Assembly (NCBI GenBank): GCA_018725455.1
Contig: QLUN01000001.1
Span: 1-26,187, forward strand
DNA length: 26,187 nucleotides
Origin: Chloroflexota bacterium
Lineage (GTDB): Bacteria; Chloroflexota; Dehalococcoidia; SZUA-161; SpSt-899
Direction: 5' to 3'
Made by a program: the position numbers and the translations under genes. The notes under the pieces are model-generated. The model had not been told where the DNA came from. It saw nothing but the letters and a program-made list of their open reading frames with translations, and did not search any database. Each line of letters starts with the position of its first letter. The stretch's first letter is position 1. Positions 6,476-15,900 of the stretch are shown here, piece by piece.

Positions 6476-7201
6476 TTAGAGAGGATCTAAGCCCAGACCT
6501 TGCAGCAACATCGGTGCTGGCAACGCTCCGCCGAAGTCCTTGCCGTTCTGATCAAACACGCCGGGTGTGCCGCGAACACCAAGCGCCGCGCCGGCGGCGA
6601 TGGCCGGCATCAAATCAATCGAGCAACCCGGCTTTGGCGTTGCATGGTTCTCAGGGCTGACCATGTAGGCAGACAGCGCAGCTTTCGGATCAGCCGAACA
6701 CCAAATGTCACGCATCACGACATAGGCGGGGCTCGCCTTCCCGCCGCGGGGCCACGGGTAATAGGTGACGCTCACGCCTTGTGCGTTTAGCTCCGGGATC
6801 GTCGCCTTATGGAAGCTCACGCAAAACGAGCACGAAACATCAGTGAATACAATGAGGTGTCCGCGTTCATTCTCTGCGGGATAGCGGATAGCCAAGTGAG
6901 AAGGAAGGTGTGCAATCGATGCACGCCTCACCTCTTCCATGCGCTCAACCGTGTAGGAGTGGTGATCCGCCACTCGGACAACATTACCAAAAACAACGTG
7001 ACGACCATTGTTCAGCACATAAGCGACATTGCCGCCGTTGTAAGTGACCTCAGTCCAGCCTCGAAGCGGGCCGTCCGCAACGCGATCAACAATCGCTCCT
7101 GGCACTAGCGCGGTAATCGCAGCAGCTTCTTTGGATTCTGATGCAAATGCTGCGCCAGCAAGGCCCACTGCAAGTGCAGTGGCAATCAATGTTTTTTTCA
7201 T
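6476..7201 (-). CDS. Periplasmic DsbC/DsbG-like disulfide isomerase
   Basis: The 241-aa protein has a Sec signal peptide (MKKTLIATALAVGLAGAAFA, cleavage near Ala20), a short dimerisation-type N-terminal region (about 25-100) and a thioredoxin fold with active site Cys124-Ser-Phe-Cys127, the cis-Pro loop GTPGVF (Pro213) and a second pair Cys168/Cys193 like the structural disulfide of DsbC. It would shuffle disulfides of exported proteins. Plasmid copies such as TrbB serve folding of secretion or pilus parts. Its ATG overlaps the stop of the ATPase-like gene by four bases, so it belongs to a former or present transfer operon. Confidence 0.9.
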   Translation of the reverse strand: MKKTLIATALAVGLAGAAFASESKEAAAITALVPGAIVDRVADGPLRGWTEVTYNGGNVAYVLNNGRHVVFGNVVRVADHHSYTVERMEEVRRASIAHLPSHLAIRYPAENERGHLIVFTDVSCSFCVSFHKATIPELNAQGVSVTYYPWPRGGKASPAYVVMRDIWCSADPKAALSAYMVSPENHATPKPGCSIDLMPAIAAGAALGVRGTPGVFDQNGKDFGGALPAPMLLQGLGLDPL

Positions 7202-8046
7202 TTCTCTGATCCTCCAAGTTGTTCATAAATATGTGATGCCGGGGAGCCGGCATTTGACGCCCGAGTAAATATTCCTCTCTGATTCTCAACGGATTGATTG
7301 ATCTGACTGTACTTTCGCTCTCGAATATGAGTCGCCACAGGATGTGATTCGCCACTACTGAACAAAGCATTGAGCGACATGATCGCTTTTGATCGAGCAG
7401 TGCGTGCATCCGTCTTTCCGGCCCTCCAATCGAGTGACGAATGAATGGACAGCCGCAGTGAGGCAGCGAGAAGTAGATCCGCGACACTACCGAGCCTCGT
7501 TGATGCCATTCCTGCTAATCGCCGAATGGAAGAGATTGAGTTTTCTGAGTGAATCGTGGTAACTTTCCCTGAGCCAGGCAGTCCACCAATGAGAACAAGC
7601 CCCCCGTCGTTCAAAAACGAGTGCTGCATCAAGTTGACCAGTGCGTTATTGTCGGTAGTTAGGTCTGCCAGGCGAGGGATTTCAGTGACAATCTGCCTCA
7701 TGCTGATCTCAGAACTCGCGGAGTTGGTGTCTCTGCAACAACGCCACGTTACGCCATCGATCTGAATCCTGAAGTCTTCCTCGTAGGGGAATTCAGTCTT
7801 GATAAGCTCTGCGACACAATCCACCCATGCGCTGAGTTCAGTGCCTGCAAAACGGATAACTTGCGCTTGCCCAGAAAAGCCGTAGGCACCCTCCCCGCGA
7901 GGCTTTGGCGCATTAGAGTGGGTTTCATCAACCCCATCATGAAAGTACAAATCCGTGATTCTCTTGATTGCCGTTATTTTTGGTTTAACGCGATCAGGCG
8001 GCACCCTGAACACCGGCGAGGCAAATCGGGGCTTGGATTCACTCAT
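7198..8046 (-). CDS. TraJ/DotB/PilT-type secretion ATPase with in-frame internal deletion
   Basis: The 282-aa product resembles the secretion ATPases of type IVB conjugation and type IV pili, which power assembly or substrate transfer from the cytoplasmic face. The N-terminal domain runs to about 130 and the link RQIVTEIPRLADL precedes DGGLVLIGGLPGSGK, a Walker A region. Directly after it comes VTTIHSENSISSIRRL, which corresponds to the region of the His box (ATLHTN-type) normally found well over 80 residues later. The Asp box and Walker B are absent, and the residue after the Walker Lys is Val, not Ser/Thr. The reading frame stays open. It is therefore likely non-catalytic: a decayed copy or a repurposed one. 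The start has GGTGG before ATG. The intact dsbC-like neighbour overlaps it. Confidence 0.75.
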   Translation of the reverse strand: MSESKPRFASPVFRVPPDRVKPKITAIKRITDLYFHDGVDETHSNAPKPRGEGAYGFSGQAQVIRFAGTELSAWVDCVAELIKTEFPYEEDFRIQIDGVTWRCCRDTNSASSEISMRQIVTEIPRLADLTTDNNALVNLMQHSFLNDGGLVLIGGLPGSGKVTTIHSENSISSIRRLAGMASTRLGSVADLLLAASLRLSIHSSLDWRAGKTDARTARSKAIMSLNALFSSGESHPVATHIRERKYSQINQSVENQRGIFTRASNAGSPASHIYEQLGGSEK

Positions 8047-8105
8047 GTAACCACCATTTAGCGCAATCGTTGCATCTTAGCATCATGAATAGCTTACGAT
8101 GCGCC

Positions 8106-8120
8106 TTGATGAAACATCAA
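8106..8120. promoter_or_regulatory. Perfect inverted repeat in the divergent ATPase/HDOD promoter region
   Basis: TTGATG-AAA-CATCAA, six-base arms with a three-base centre. Its left arm coincides with a possible -35 (TTGATG, 18 bases, TATAGT at 8130-8135), so it could be an operator for the HDOD gene. Confidence 0.4.
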
Positions 8121-8137
8121 AAACACGGCTATAGTGG

Positions 8138-8941
8138 ATGATCGACAGGATTGACACCGGGCTTGATGAGTGGATGGATCAGCTTCCACCCGTTCCTCGG
8201 GTGGTTTCGGAGCTTCTCGCGATCTTCGCTTGCGATGACGTGTCGCCTGCGCTCATCGCAAACAAGGTTGGCTCAGACCCTTCGCTGACCGTTAGAGTTT
8301 TGAAGATGGCGAACTCAAGCTATTTTGGCAATCGATCGAAGGTGTCATCGGTCAGTGATGCGGTGGTTAGCCTTGGCACAAGCACCATCAAAAGTATCGT
8401 GCTCTCTGCCTCGTTGCCGGGATCCGTACCGCCCTCGCCATATGTGCGCACTGAGGCTTTCTGGGAGCGCGCCTTCCTTGTCGCCTGCTCTGCTCGGTGG
8501 ATTGCAAAACGCGGAGGCGGAGTCCTGAATTACGAGACGGCGTTTACGGCAGGATTGCTTCACGCCATCGGCCAGCCGGTGCTTCATCGCGCTGCGCCTC
8601 ATCTTCATGAGTCCATAATGGAGGCGATCCGGGTCGGCGAAGCCCCTCTTGTTGCAATCGAAAGGCTGGCCGGTTCAGAATCGGCTCGCATTGGCGGCGC
8701 AATGGCATTGAAGTGGCGACTGCCCCGTGACCTGATCGAAGCGATAGAGTCACAAAACAACCCCGAATCAAGCTCGGTCTATGGGGCTGTGGTCGGCTCG
8801 GCTAAGCGCGTATGCGATCACGGCGTTCAGTCATTGGATCGGGAAAGACTCTCAAGAGCCGGGATCAGCGCAGACAAGCTACTCTCAAGATGCGAGGACA
8901 ACGAGGGCATAGACATCGTTGATCTTGGCGATTGGGCTTAG
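8138..8941 (+). CDS. HDOD-domain signalling protein
   Basis: The 267-aa protein is a single HDOD domain: WMDQLPPVPRVVSELL (12-27), DPSLTVRVLKMANSSYFG (47-64), and AGLLHAIGQ (138-146). The last replaces the HD-phosphodiesterase signature; the metal-binding Asp after His142 is Ala, as expected for HDOD proteins, which are regarded as non-enzymatic regulators linked to motility, secretion and stress signalling. It has no second domain. The start is uncertain: a TTGATG/TATAGT promoter would begin transcription close to 8142, after this ATG, and an ATG at 8174 is a shorter alternative. The gene is a lone unit ending at a bidirectional terminator. Confidence 0.88.
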   Translation: MIDRIDTGLDEWMDQLPPVPRVVSELLAIFACDDVSPALIANKVGSDPSLTVRVLKMANSSYFGNRSKVSSVSDAVVSLGTSTIKSIVLSASLPGSVPPSPYVRTEAFWERAFLVACSARWIAKRGGGVLNYETAFTAGLLHAIGQPVLHRAAPHLHESIMEAIRVGEAPLVAIERLAGSESARIGGAMALKWRLPRDLIEAIESQNNPESSSVYGAVVGSAKRVCDHGVQSLDRERLSRAGISADKLLSRCEDNEGIDIVDLGDWA

Positions 8942-8943
8942 TC

Positions 8944-8978
8944 AAAAAAAGGCTGCCATTGATTGGCAGCCTTTTTTT
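8944..8978. terminator. Bidirectional terminator between HDOD gene and the 8992 gene
   Basis: Arms GGCTGCCA (8951-8958) and TGGCAGCC (8964-8971) with five-base loop; seven A before and seven T after. Confidence 0.9.
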
Positions 8979-8991
8979 CTGATGGTTCAAA

Positions 8992-9177
8992 TTAGGCGGC
9001 AGCAGCGCTGATGCAGTGAACCGCTTGATTTGGCTGCTCTTGGCTCATAAACCACGGATCTAGCGATCCTGGATCGCAACCCTGCTCGATGGCAGATGCC
9101 GCGCGAGCAAGCTGCTCGGGGGAGTAGGCGCTCGTCGGGAAGAACAATTGACTGTGAACAGATTGAGCGTTCGACAT
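8992..9177 (-). CDS. Small hypothetical protein (61 aa)
   Basis: Start at 9177 with AGGA upstream. No family recognised. It has PEQLARAASAIEQGCDPGSLDPWF, which looks like a helix plus loop, and an Ala-rich end. Box 1 of the shared element (GCAACA, G at 9245) is present at the usual distance but there is no second box and no hairpin, so it may be a lost or variant member of the regulon. Confidence 0.6.
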   Translation of the reverse strand: MSNAQSVHSQLFFPTSAYSPEQLARAASAIEQGCDPGSLDPWFMSQEQPNQAVHCISAAAA

Positions 9178-9292
9178 GGCGGGATTCCTTGGCAGGGGAT
9201 GGGCAATCAACTCAAATAATCCTTGCAAAAAAGCGCCCATGTTGCGACCACATCTGCATTTTTAAGAATTGATTGTGAATACTTGCAAAAGG

Positions 9293-9309
9293 AGCAGCCA
9301 GTGGCTGCT
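9293..9309. promoter_or_regulatory. Inverted repeat upstream of the replication helicase gene
   Basis: AGCAGCC-AGT-GGCTGCT, seven-base arms. It lies in the 255-base divergent region 9178-9432. A second dyad, CCGTA/TACGG (9391-9395 and 9402-9406) nested in AAACCG/CGGTTT, lies nearer the helicase start. Either could be an operator. Confidence 0.3.
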
Positions 9310-9432
9310 GAGCACAGCCTCCGTGACCAAGGGCGGAGATGTTGAGCAAGCCAGACTGCTCTAAGCTTACAATCCGATTTCTGCAAACCGCCGTAAAGTG
9401 GTACGGTTTCCTCATCTGAAAGGGAAACGTGA

Positions 9433-11412
9433 ATGCGAGCCGATCTGCTTTCCGAACTCGTTGCACTGATGAAGGCTGCCGGACTTGATCCGCCCCGGCG
9501 CGACATTGATCGATTTAAGTCGGGCAGCACCATAAATTTCAGCACAGGCACCAAGCCAGTACCAGATACGGCTGGATACCTCTCGTGCAGCGAGAGGAGT
9601 GAAGGGGTTGTTGGTTTCTTCGGCAGCCACCGCGCATCTCATCCAGTTTATGAGACATTTTTCCTACCCTATGAAAAGGATAAGGAAGTCAAATCTGGAT
9701 ACCGGCGAAAGGCAAGCGATCCTGCTCAAATAGAGGAGGACAGGCGGCGTCGAGAGGATGCCGAAAAGAGCCGTGAGGGGTCAAGGCTGGAAGCTAAATC
9801 CAAAGCGGAGGCGCTCTGGGGCGCATCAACCGATGCGATCAGCAACCCATACCTCCTCAAAAAACATCTACAGAACCACGTCAATGCGACGACTTCGCTG
9901 GCTCAAATTGATGCAAGCCTCGTCAAGCCGTTGATTGGCTATGCGCCAAGGCGCGACGAAAAACCGCTATCTGGATCCCTTCTGATTGTTCCGCTGTTCA
10001 ACGCAAGCAGTGAGATGGTGAACGTCGAACTCATCGCTGGTGATAGTCTCAAGGTGAGTCTGTATGGTGGCCCGCGACGCGCCTGTTTCTGGCCTACACG
10101 GCTACTGCGTGACGGCGAAACAATTGGACTAGCTGAGGGCGTTGCCACAGCCATGTCGATCGATGCTGCGCTCAACATCGCTGTCGTTTCGGTCGGAGGA
10201 TGTGGAAATTTCGCGCCGGTCATCGAGAGTCTGGCAAAAGAATTCCCCAAGTCCCGATTCATCGTGTTTTCGGATCTTGGCAATGGTCAATCTGCTGCGA
10301 ATATCGCAGCGAAGTTGCATAAAGCGCACTGCATTGCTCCACCCGAATCGCTCAGACAAACAGGCGGCACCGACTTCAACGACCTTTTTGTGATCTCGGG
10401 TGCCGATGGTGTTTTAGAGCACATCATGCCTTCGTTGCCGGAGGTCATAGTAGATCCCTGCGCACTCCCAGGCCTCCCGCCGGGAAAGCGTCGCGTCGAT
10501 TTTACGAACATCAGAAAATTGCCTGATGTACGATGGGTTCTGCCCGGACTTTTGGAGGGCAGTCTAGGGATGATCGTGGGACAAGGCTCCATCGGAAAGA
10601 GCTTCCTCGCCCTCCAAGTATCAATGGCGCTATCAACAGGACTGGTGCTGCCGTGGCTTGACCCGTTCGATGACTTCCGACGCATAGCAGGCGGCGTCGG
10701 TACTATTTTCGGCGAGGACGACGACGACATCATCGAGAGACGGGCATTCTCCATCATGGAGGAGTTTCCGATCTATCGCGAAGAGGAATACAGGGCTCTG
10801 CTGGGCCGCAACATTCACATCTATGGGCTGGTGGGCCACGACATCCGTATCGCGAGCCAAGAGCGATTCGAGATTACTGACGGCCCGTTTCTGGCCGACC
10901 TGGCTGATTTTTGCTCAGGCAAGCGACTGGTCATCATTGATCCGCTCACTCGCATGCTTGATGGCGACGAGAACGACAACAGGGCAGCCGGCGCTATGAT
11001 GACTCGGCTTGCGAGAGTCGCAAATCAAACGCGGTGCTCAATTGTGGCGCTTCATCACGTTGGCAAGACCAACAACAATGATCGCGAGGAATGGGCGGCG
11101 TCACGAGGCGCATCTGCACTAACAACGTCTGTTCGCTACCAACTCAACATCCGCCCGGTAAACGAGGAGGAGTTCAAAAACCTCAATTGCGAGGGGAGGT
11201 ATGAAGATGAGCGAACGAACTACATCGCACTCATTCCGGCCAAGGTCAACTACGGCAAACCGATGAAGAAGAGCTTTATGCGGAGAGGAAAAAACGGCGT
11301 ACTGCATCCATTGAGTCTTCCAATTGGAATGAATCCGCCGTCTTCAGCGAGCATTGGACAGCGCAAGCCAGCGCCCTTCACTCGCGGATCGTTTGGATCA
11401 GGAGACGACTAG
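9433..11412 (+). CDS. Toprim-like / RepA-type AAA+ helicase, plasmid replication protein
   Basis: The 659-aa protein has an N-terminal Toprim-like segment: GLAEGVATAMS (232-242, Glu235), VVSVGGCGNF (251-260), FSDLGNGQSAA (279-289, Asp281) and GGTDFNDL (311-318). The second Asp of the usual D-x-D is Gly, so metal binding may be weak. The C-terminal half is a RecA-fold helicase of the RSF1010 RepA group: Walker A GQGSIGKS (383-390), an acidic FGEDDDD segment (426-432), Walker B LVIIDP (499-504, Asp503) and ALHHVGK (539-545). It probably unwinds DNA at replication and may prime or partner a primase. An AAGGGA ribosome site precedes ATG; a GTG one codon earlier is possible. It is transcribed alone; the next gene is convergent. 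Confidence 0.85.
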   Translation: MRADLLSELVALMKAAGLDPPRRDIDRFKSGSTINFSTGTKPVPDTAGYLSCSERSEGVVGFFGSHRASHPVYETFFLPYEKDKEVKSGYRRKASDPAQIEEDRRRREDAEKSREGSRLEAKSKAEALWGASTDAISNPYLLKKHLQNHVNATTSLAQIDASLVKPLIGYAPRRDEKPLSGSLLIVPLFNASSEMVNVELIAGDSLKVSLYGGPRRACFWPTRLLRDGETIGLAEGVATAMSIDAALNIAVVSVGGCGNFAPVIESLAKEFPKSRFIVFSDLGNGQSAANIAAKLHKAHCIAPPESLRQTGGTDFNDLFVISGADGVLEHIMPSLPEVIVDPCALPGLPPGKRRVDFTNIRKLPDVRWVLPGLLEGSLGMIVGQGSIGKSFLALQVSMALSTGLVLPWLDPFDDFRRIAGGVGTIFGEDDDDIIERRAFSIMEEFPIYREEEYRALLGRNIHIYGLVGHDIRIASQERFEITDGPFLADLADFCSGKRLVIIDPLTRMLDGDENDNRAAGAMMTRLARVANQTRCSIVALHHVGKTNNNDREEWAASRGASALTTSVRYQLNIRPVNEEEFKNLNCEGRYEDERTNYIALIPAKVNYGKPMKKSFMRRGKNGVLHPLSLPIGMNPPSSASIGQRKPAPFTRGSFGSGDD

Positions 11413-11510
11413 GCGACCCGATAGCAGAAGCACCAGCAGAGACTTCGAGAAGAGCGACCGCGAGGGAGGGGGGTCAGTGCGGCGTCCTCGACGGTGATTG
11501 CATGCGGCGC

Positions 11511-11537
11511 GCCGATGCTGACTCCATCAGCATCGGC
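11511..11537. repeat. Perfect 11-bp inverted repeat between convergent genes
   Basis: GCCGATGCTGA (11511-11521), loop CTCCA, TCAGCATCGGC (11527-11537). No T-run follows on either strand, so it is not a normal intrinsic terminator. The surrounding 11413-11587 region is GC-rich, with G6 and C6 runs, and has no gene that I can support. Confidence 0.6.
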
Positions 11538-11587
11538 GGCACCCCCCGACACGCCGTCGCGGATCTCGGTCGCCTTCAGATTCCGAT

Positions 11588-12037
11588 TTAACGCCGTCCT
11601 TGTTCAGGAATCTTCATGTCCTCAAGAGACATGCTCGGATTTTCCCGCAGGAACTCAGTCACCCACCGAGGCCTAGCACCACGACCAGCCCACTGAAGTT
11701 CGTGATTGTTTGGGTGGTGGTATTTCTTGGGGATGATGTGGCCGGGAGTTCGGGTTGTGACGACCGCAGCTTCGCGACGCTTCAACTCCGAGACTACATG
11801 GCTGATGACTTGGCTGCGAGACATGGAGAGGTACTTTTCCTCCGTCATCCCGTACTCACTTGCGAAGAATTTGATCTCCTTCATGACCGCAACATAGCGT
11901 TCACGAAGTGGCTGCTGAGCATCGATGATCTTCTCCGCCATAGGGCGAAGGAGACTCTCCCTTGCCTCCATGATCTGCTCGAGGCTCATGTCCTCGTAGT
12001 GCAGCTTTTCATGCTCATTTTCGCTAATTAAAGACAT
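11588..12037 (-). CDS. H-NS-family nucleoid protein
   Basis: The 149-aa product has an N-terminal helical oligomerisation region (about 5-95, with MSLEQIMEARESLLRPMAE) and a C-terminal DNA-binding domain with YHHPNNHELQWAGRGARPRWV (106-126), the W-x-G-R-G-x-x-P-R-W form found in H-NS-like proteins of beta- and gamma-proteobacteria. Such plasmid-encoded proteins silence AT-rich DNA and reduce the fitness cost of the element. The start at 12037 has GAGG upstream; the ATG nine codons earlier lacks a ribosome site. It lacks the shared promoter element. The strand partner upstream is the divergent 12257 gene. Confidence 0.88.
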   Translation of the reverse strand: MSLISENEHEKLHYEDMSLEQIMEARESLLRPMAEKIIDAQQPLRERYVAVMKEIKFFASEYGMTEEKYLSMSRSQVISHVVSELKRREAAVVTTRTPGHIIPKKYHHPNNHELQWAGRGARPRWVTEFLRENPSMSLEDMKIPEQGRR

Positions 12038-12158
12038 TGTTTTTGGCCTCGCGTCGTCACGCATTAAAATGGACGAAGGAGCCGCGCGACCCTGCCTGTC
12101 GTTCTGGCTGAACCTTCAAAGGACAATGAGAAAATGCTCGCCTTCAGCATCTCCACTA

Positions 12159-12207
12159 CCAACAACAATAAATCCAGCGCCATCAACCCAGTATCCTTAA
12201 GTTGGAT
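12159..12207 (+). promoter_or_regulatory. Possible weak copy of the shared element upstream of the 12257 gene
   Basis: CCAACA (12159-12164) and TCAAC (12183-12187) are 24, not 25, bases apart; an ATCC/GGAT hairpin (12193-12196, 12204-12207, loop of seven) lies in the expected position. The distance to the start codon is longer than in the other copies, and a separate -10-like TATAAG at 12220-12225 gives a better transcription start. Confidence 0.25.
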
Positions 12208-12256
12208 GTTACGGGATTCTATAAGCCGACGCTACCCTCTTGTCGGGAGGCGCATC

Positions 12257-12889
12257 ATGGATTCACGGAAATTTGAAGATGAGATCTTCCCTCGAACGGA
12301 TCTTGAGAAGCGCCTATCCATCGCAATGGGCCTAAACCCGTCATTTGCGATCCGCCTTCCTCCAGCAACATTCATTCGCGCCTGGAAGGACAGGGCCATT
12401 CTATACCTTCGACAAGACTGTCTGCCTGAAAGTGAAACGCCAGAGACGTTTTCTGAAAAATTGACAGCAGACCTCGCATTTGCCGAGCTTGGGGGGCCTT
12501 CCTTCGCTGCTCGCTACTCCCCTCAGTGCATTGGAGGACCAACACAGGGGCCGATTCAGTACAAGAGCCGCAAATTGGCGCTCCCTTACGCAGATGAGTG
12601 CGAGCTTCCTTGGGCGTGGATCGACATCCGCATCCGCGAAGCGATCTTCCTCTCGCTTTCGGCAGATAAATCAACCTTCCCAGAGAGCGTGGCCAGGGTC
12701 GAAAAGGCTCCGTTGAACATCGAACTCATGGCGGCAAGAAAAAAACAGTACACAGAAGCCACGGAGGCAGATATTTACGACATCACCTTTCAGATGAACG
12801 CCCGATTCAATGTGCCATTGGCGCTTGGACTGACGGTTTTACCGCACGACATCATTCATTCGGTAGCAGCGCCGGATCGCAAGATTTGA
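12257..12889 (+). CDS. Hypothetical protein (210 aa)
   Basis: No family recognised. The start is chosen at 12257 because GGGAGG lies six bases upstream and TATAAG at 12220-12225 gives a short leader; the frame is open for 41 more codons upstream, but that stretch is Ser/Asn-rich and lacks a ribosome site. The product is soluble, with no signal peptide, and has several short helical segments (RTDLEKRLSIAMGL, ATFIRAWKDRAILYLRQDCL) and a Pro/Gly-rich centre. It is convergent with the large methyltransferase-helicase gene and shares a terminator with it. Confidence 0.65.
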   Translation: MDSRKFEDEIFPRTDLEKRLSIAMGLNPSFAIRLPPATFIRAWKDRAILYLRQDCLPESETPETFSEKLTADLAFAELGGPSFAARYSPQCIGGPTQGPIQYKSRKLALPYADECELPWAWIDIRIREAIFLSLSADKSTFPESVARVEKAPLNIELMAARKKQYTEATEADIYDITFQMNARFNVPLALGLTVLPHDIIHSVAAPDRKI

Positions 12890-12927
12890 AAAAAAGCCCC
12901 TGATCGTATAGATCAGGGGCTTGGGTT
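12889..12927. terminator. Bidirectional terminator between the 12257 gene and the methyltransferase-helicase
   Basis: Arms GCCCCTGATC (12896-12905) and GATCAGGGGC (12911-12920), loop GTATA, with a long A-run on the left and a T/G-rich tail on the right. Confidence 0.85.
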
Positions 12928-15900
12928 TAAGCAGCTTTCGCCGCCTGCGGGTCAGCATCATCAATCGCTGCTTTCGCTCCTTCAAAAACACCCAATTCGG
13001 TGTTGATTTTATCTTGGCGAGCCCGAAGCTCTTCCAATCGGCCCATCTGATCAAAGCCCTGATCCATCATAGCTCGAGCCACAGAGAGATCGCGGTTCAT
13101 TGCGTCCAGACGCCGAAGCGTCCGCTCTGACTCTCCTCGAATGTTGCGAATCGTGTCCATGATCGCATCAATAGGCCCGTTGTGGCGGGCAGCTACGCGC
13201 ACGTCCCACGTTGCTTGACCCTTTAGCGAAAGCTCTGCTTCACGGCCAGAGCCATCAATCCACATCTCAAATCCAGCGAAGTTCCCAGCCAAAAAAGCCT
13301 GATTGCCACGGCTGCGAAGCATGAGCGAGAACAATCGGCGTGATGCCTCCTTGCGGTCAGTGAAAACCTCTTCACGGATGACCATCTCGAAGTTCTTGTG
13401 AGATACGTCAACGATGGCCTTCTCGTCCTCGTCCTGTGCCCGAGCAAGCTGGTTGTAGGCGTGAATCCGAGATGGCAGCGTCCGCAGGGCGTAGCGCGCA
13501 TCACCAGTCTGCTTAACCCACTGGCGATGCAGTGCTTCAAGTTTCAGCACATCAGCGTCAACACCGGCCTTTTCAAGAACCAGTGGATTGCCCGACGCGA
13601 GCGCCTTCACCTCGGCGTAGGACAGTGCCGACAACTCAGCATCCTCTGCTGATCGACCGCCCTCACCGCTCATCACCTGGGCGATAAATCGTGCCTTGTT
13701 GTGGAGACATTGCCACATATACGAGTCGAAGGAGCCGCTGGTGACGTACCGATAGATTGTCACCTCTTCGTTCTCGTTCCCTTGGCGCTCTATTCGGCCC
13801 TCCCTTTGTTCGACACAGCTTGGCTTCCAGGGCGCGTCGATATGATGGAGTGCAACAAGCCGCTTCTGGATGTTCGTCCCAACACCCATCTTCTCAGTAG
13901 ATCCGAGGAGGATTCGCGTCTTGCCCGACCGAACGCTAGCAAACAGCTTCTCTTTGGCCGCATCAGTCGAGGCGTCGTGAATAAAAGCAATCTCACTTGG
14001 GGGAATTCCGCGCTTAATCAGCTTCTCCTTCATGTCTCCATAAAGACTCCAAACCCCCGCACCCTTTGGCGTAGACATATCCAGAAACACAGCTTGGGTG
14101 CCCAGATTACTGGTCGTATTGGCATGCACCTCAACCAGCTTGTCAACACAAAGATTGACTTTGCTGCCAGCCTCGTCCTCGCCGCCTACCAATCGCATGT
14201 CCGTAGCGGCACAGCGCCCATCAAATGTGACAGAGAGCATGTTGTCAACATCTGCCTTAACCTTTCCGGCGCGGATAGACTCTGAACGCTCAACCAGTGT
14301 TTGAACGAACGCCTTCAGGGTGGGGCTCCCTTCCGCAACAACTGTAACGCGGTGCGTGATGGGCGTCGGCAGACTCAGCATCTCCTTCGTTTTAATGTCA
14401 GCAACCTCTGAAAACACCGACATCAACTCAGGCAGATTGACAAACTTGCTAAACCTAGCATTAACGCGATAACCGCCGCCATCAGGCCGAAGCTCAACGG
14501 CCTTAACCACTCGACCGAATGCAGATGCCCAGGAGTCGAACATCTCATAACCAATGCGCTGGAGCGTGCTTGGCTGGAGAAAGGTCTGCATCGTCCAAAG
14601 TTCGGCCATACTGTTCGAAATGGGCGTGCCCGTCGCAAACGTAATACCGCACTCATCATTGCGAATGAACGTGATCTCGCGAACCTTGAGCAGCATGTCG
14701 AACGCTCTCTGGCTGTCAGAGTTCGGCAAACCAGCAATCCGAGTCATCCGAGAGAACCGATACAGGTTCTTCGCCATATGGGCTTCATCTACCGAAAGAT
14801 GATCCACCCCCGTTTCCTCCAGAGTGATAAAATCATCCTTACCCCATCCTGTTGCAAGCAATTCCAGTCGATTGTTGAGCCGAGATTTTGCTGACTCAAT
14901 TTCCTTGATTGTCTTTTTATCATTTTCCGATGACATTGCGGCAGTCAAAATCTCAAGCTCATTGTTGATGAAGGCCTTAACTCGATCAGGGCTGGATTGA
15001 ATCCTTCCAAAACTGGAATGCGTCATGATAATTGCATCCCAAGACCAAGCCGTCATCCTAGCCACGAGCGACTTCCTGTTTTCTTTAGTCGCATCGTCCT
15101 TAGAGGCCGCCAGCACCGAGGCTCCGGGATAAGCCCGAAGAAACTCAGCCATAAACTGCTCAAGCATGTGGCTTGGAACCACAATGAGAGGCTTTCGCGC
15201 CTTTCCGGTTCGCCGCATTTCCATTGCAGCACAGATCATGACCAGTGTTTTACCAGCACCAACACAATGCGCAAGAAGCGTGTTGGCCTTGCCAGAGACA
15301 ATGCGCCAGATTGCGTCTTTCTGGTGTTGCCGAAGCTCAAGGCAGTGGCTAAAGCCCGGAAGAACCAACCGACTGCCGTCGATCTTTCGCTCGACGTACC
15401 GATTCATTACTCGGTTATAAATCTCATGAATACGCGCTTCGCGCTTCTCGTCGGCGTAGATCCAGTCACTAAATGCCTCGCGAATGTTTTCTTGGGCCGC
15501 ACAAGCAGCCAGGGTTTCATCCGGGTTTAGCTTGTACGATTTATTCTCATGATCGCGATCGCGTATCTCAGGCTCTTTTTGGTTCAGAGCAAGAACAAAC
15601 AAATCCCCGGTACTTATCCGCGATGTTGAAAACTTGGCGGATGGACTACAATACCCATTCATCGACCAGAGGCTTACCTTTGCATTTAGGCTAACCTCGG
15701 CTTTATGCCCTCCAAGTCGCTCATTTACAAACTGACTCAATATATCACACGGAATCCATGATGCCCCAAGGTTGATTGTAATATCCTTGGGTTTAATGTC
15801 TTCCGGGATAACCCCCTTTAGAGCCTCCACATTGCTCAAAAACGCCGAGCCTGCCGCCGATGCCATCGACAGCTTCGTCTTCACGTCACCAGAGAGGTAA

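Noticed and set aside
9178..9245. A further copy of the shared element for the 8992 gene
   Set aside because: Box 1 is present with G at 9245, but no GCAA-type box lies 25 bases later and no hairpin follows.
13701..14285. Plus-strand open frame of 194 aa inside the helicase region
   Set aside because: It lies fully antisense to conserved helicase motifs on the minus strand and matches no known protein pattern.
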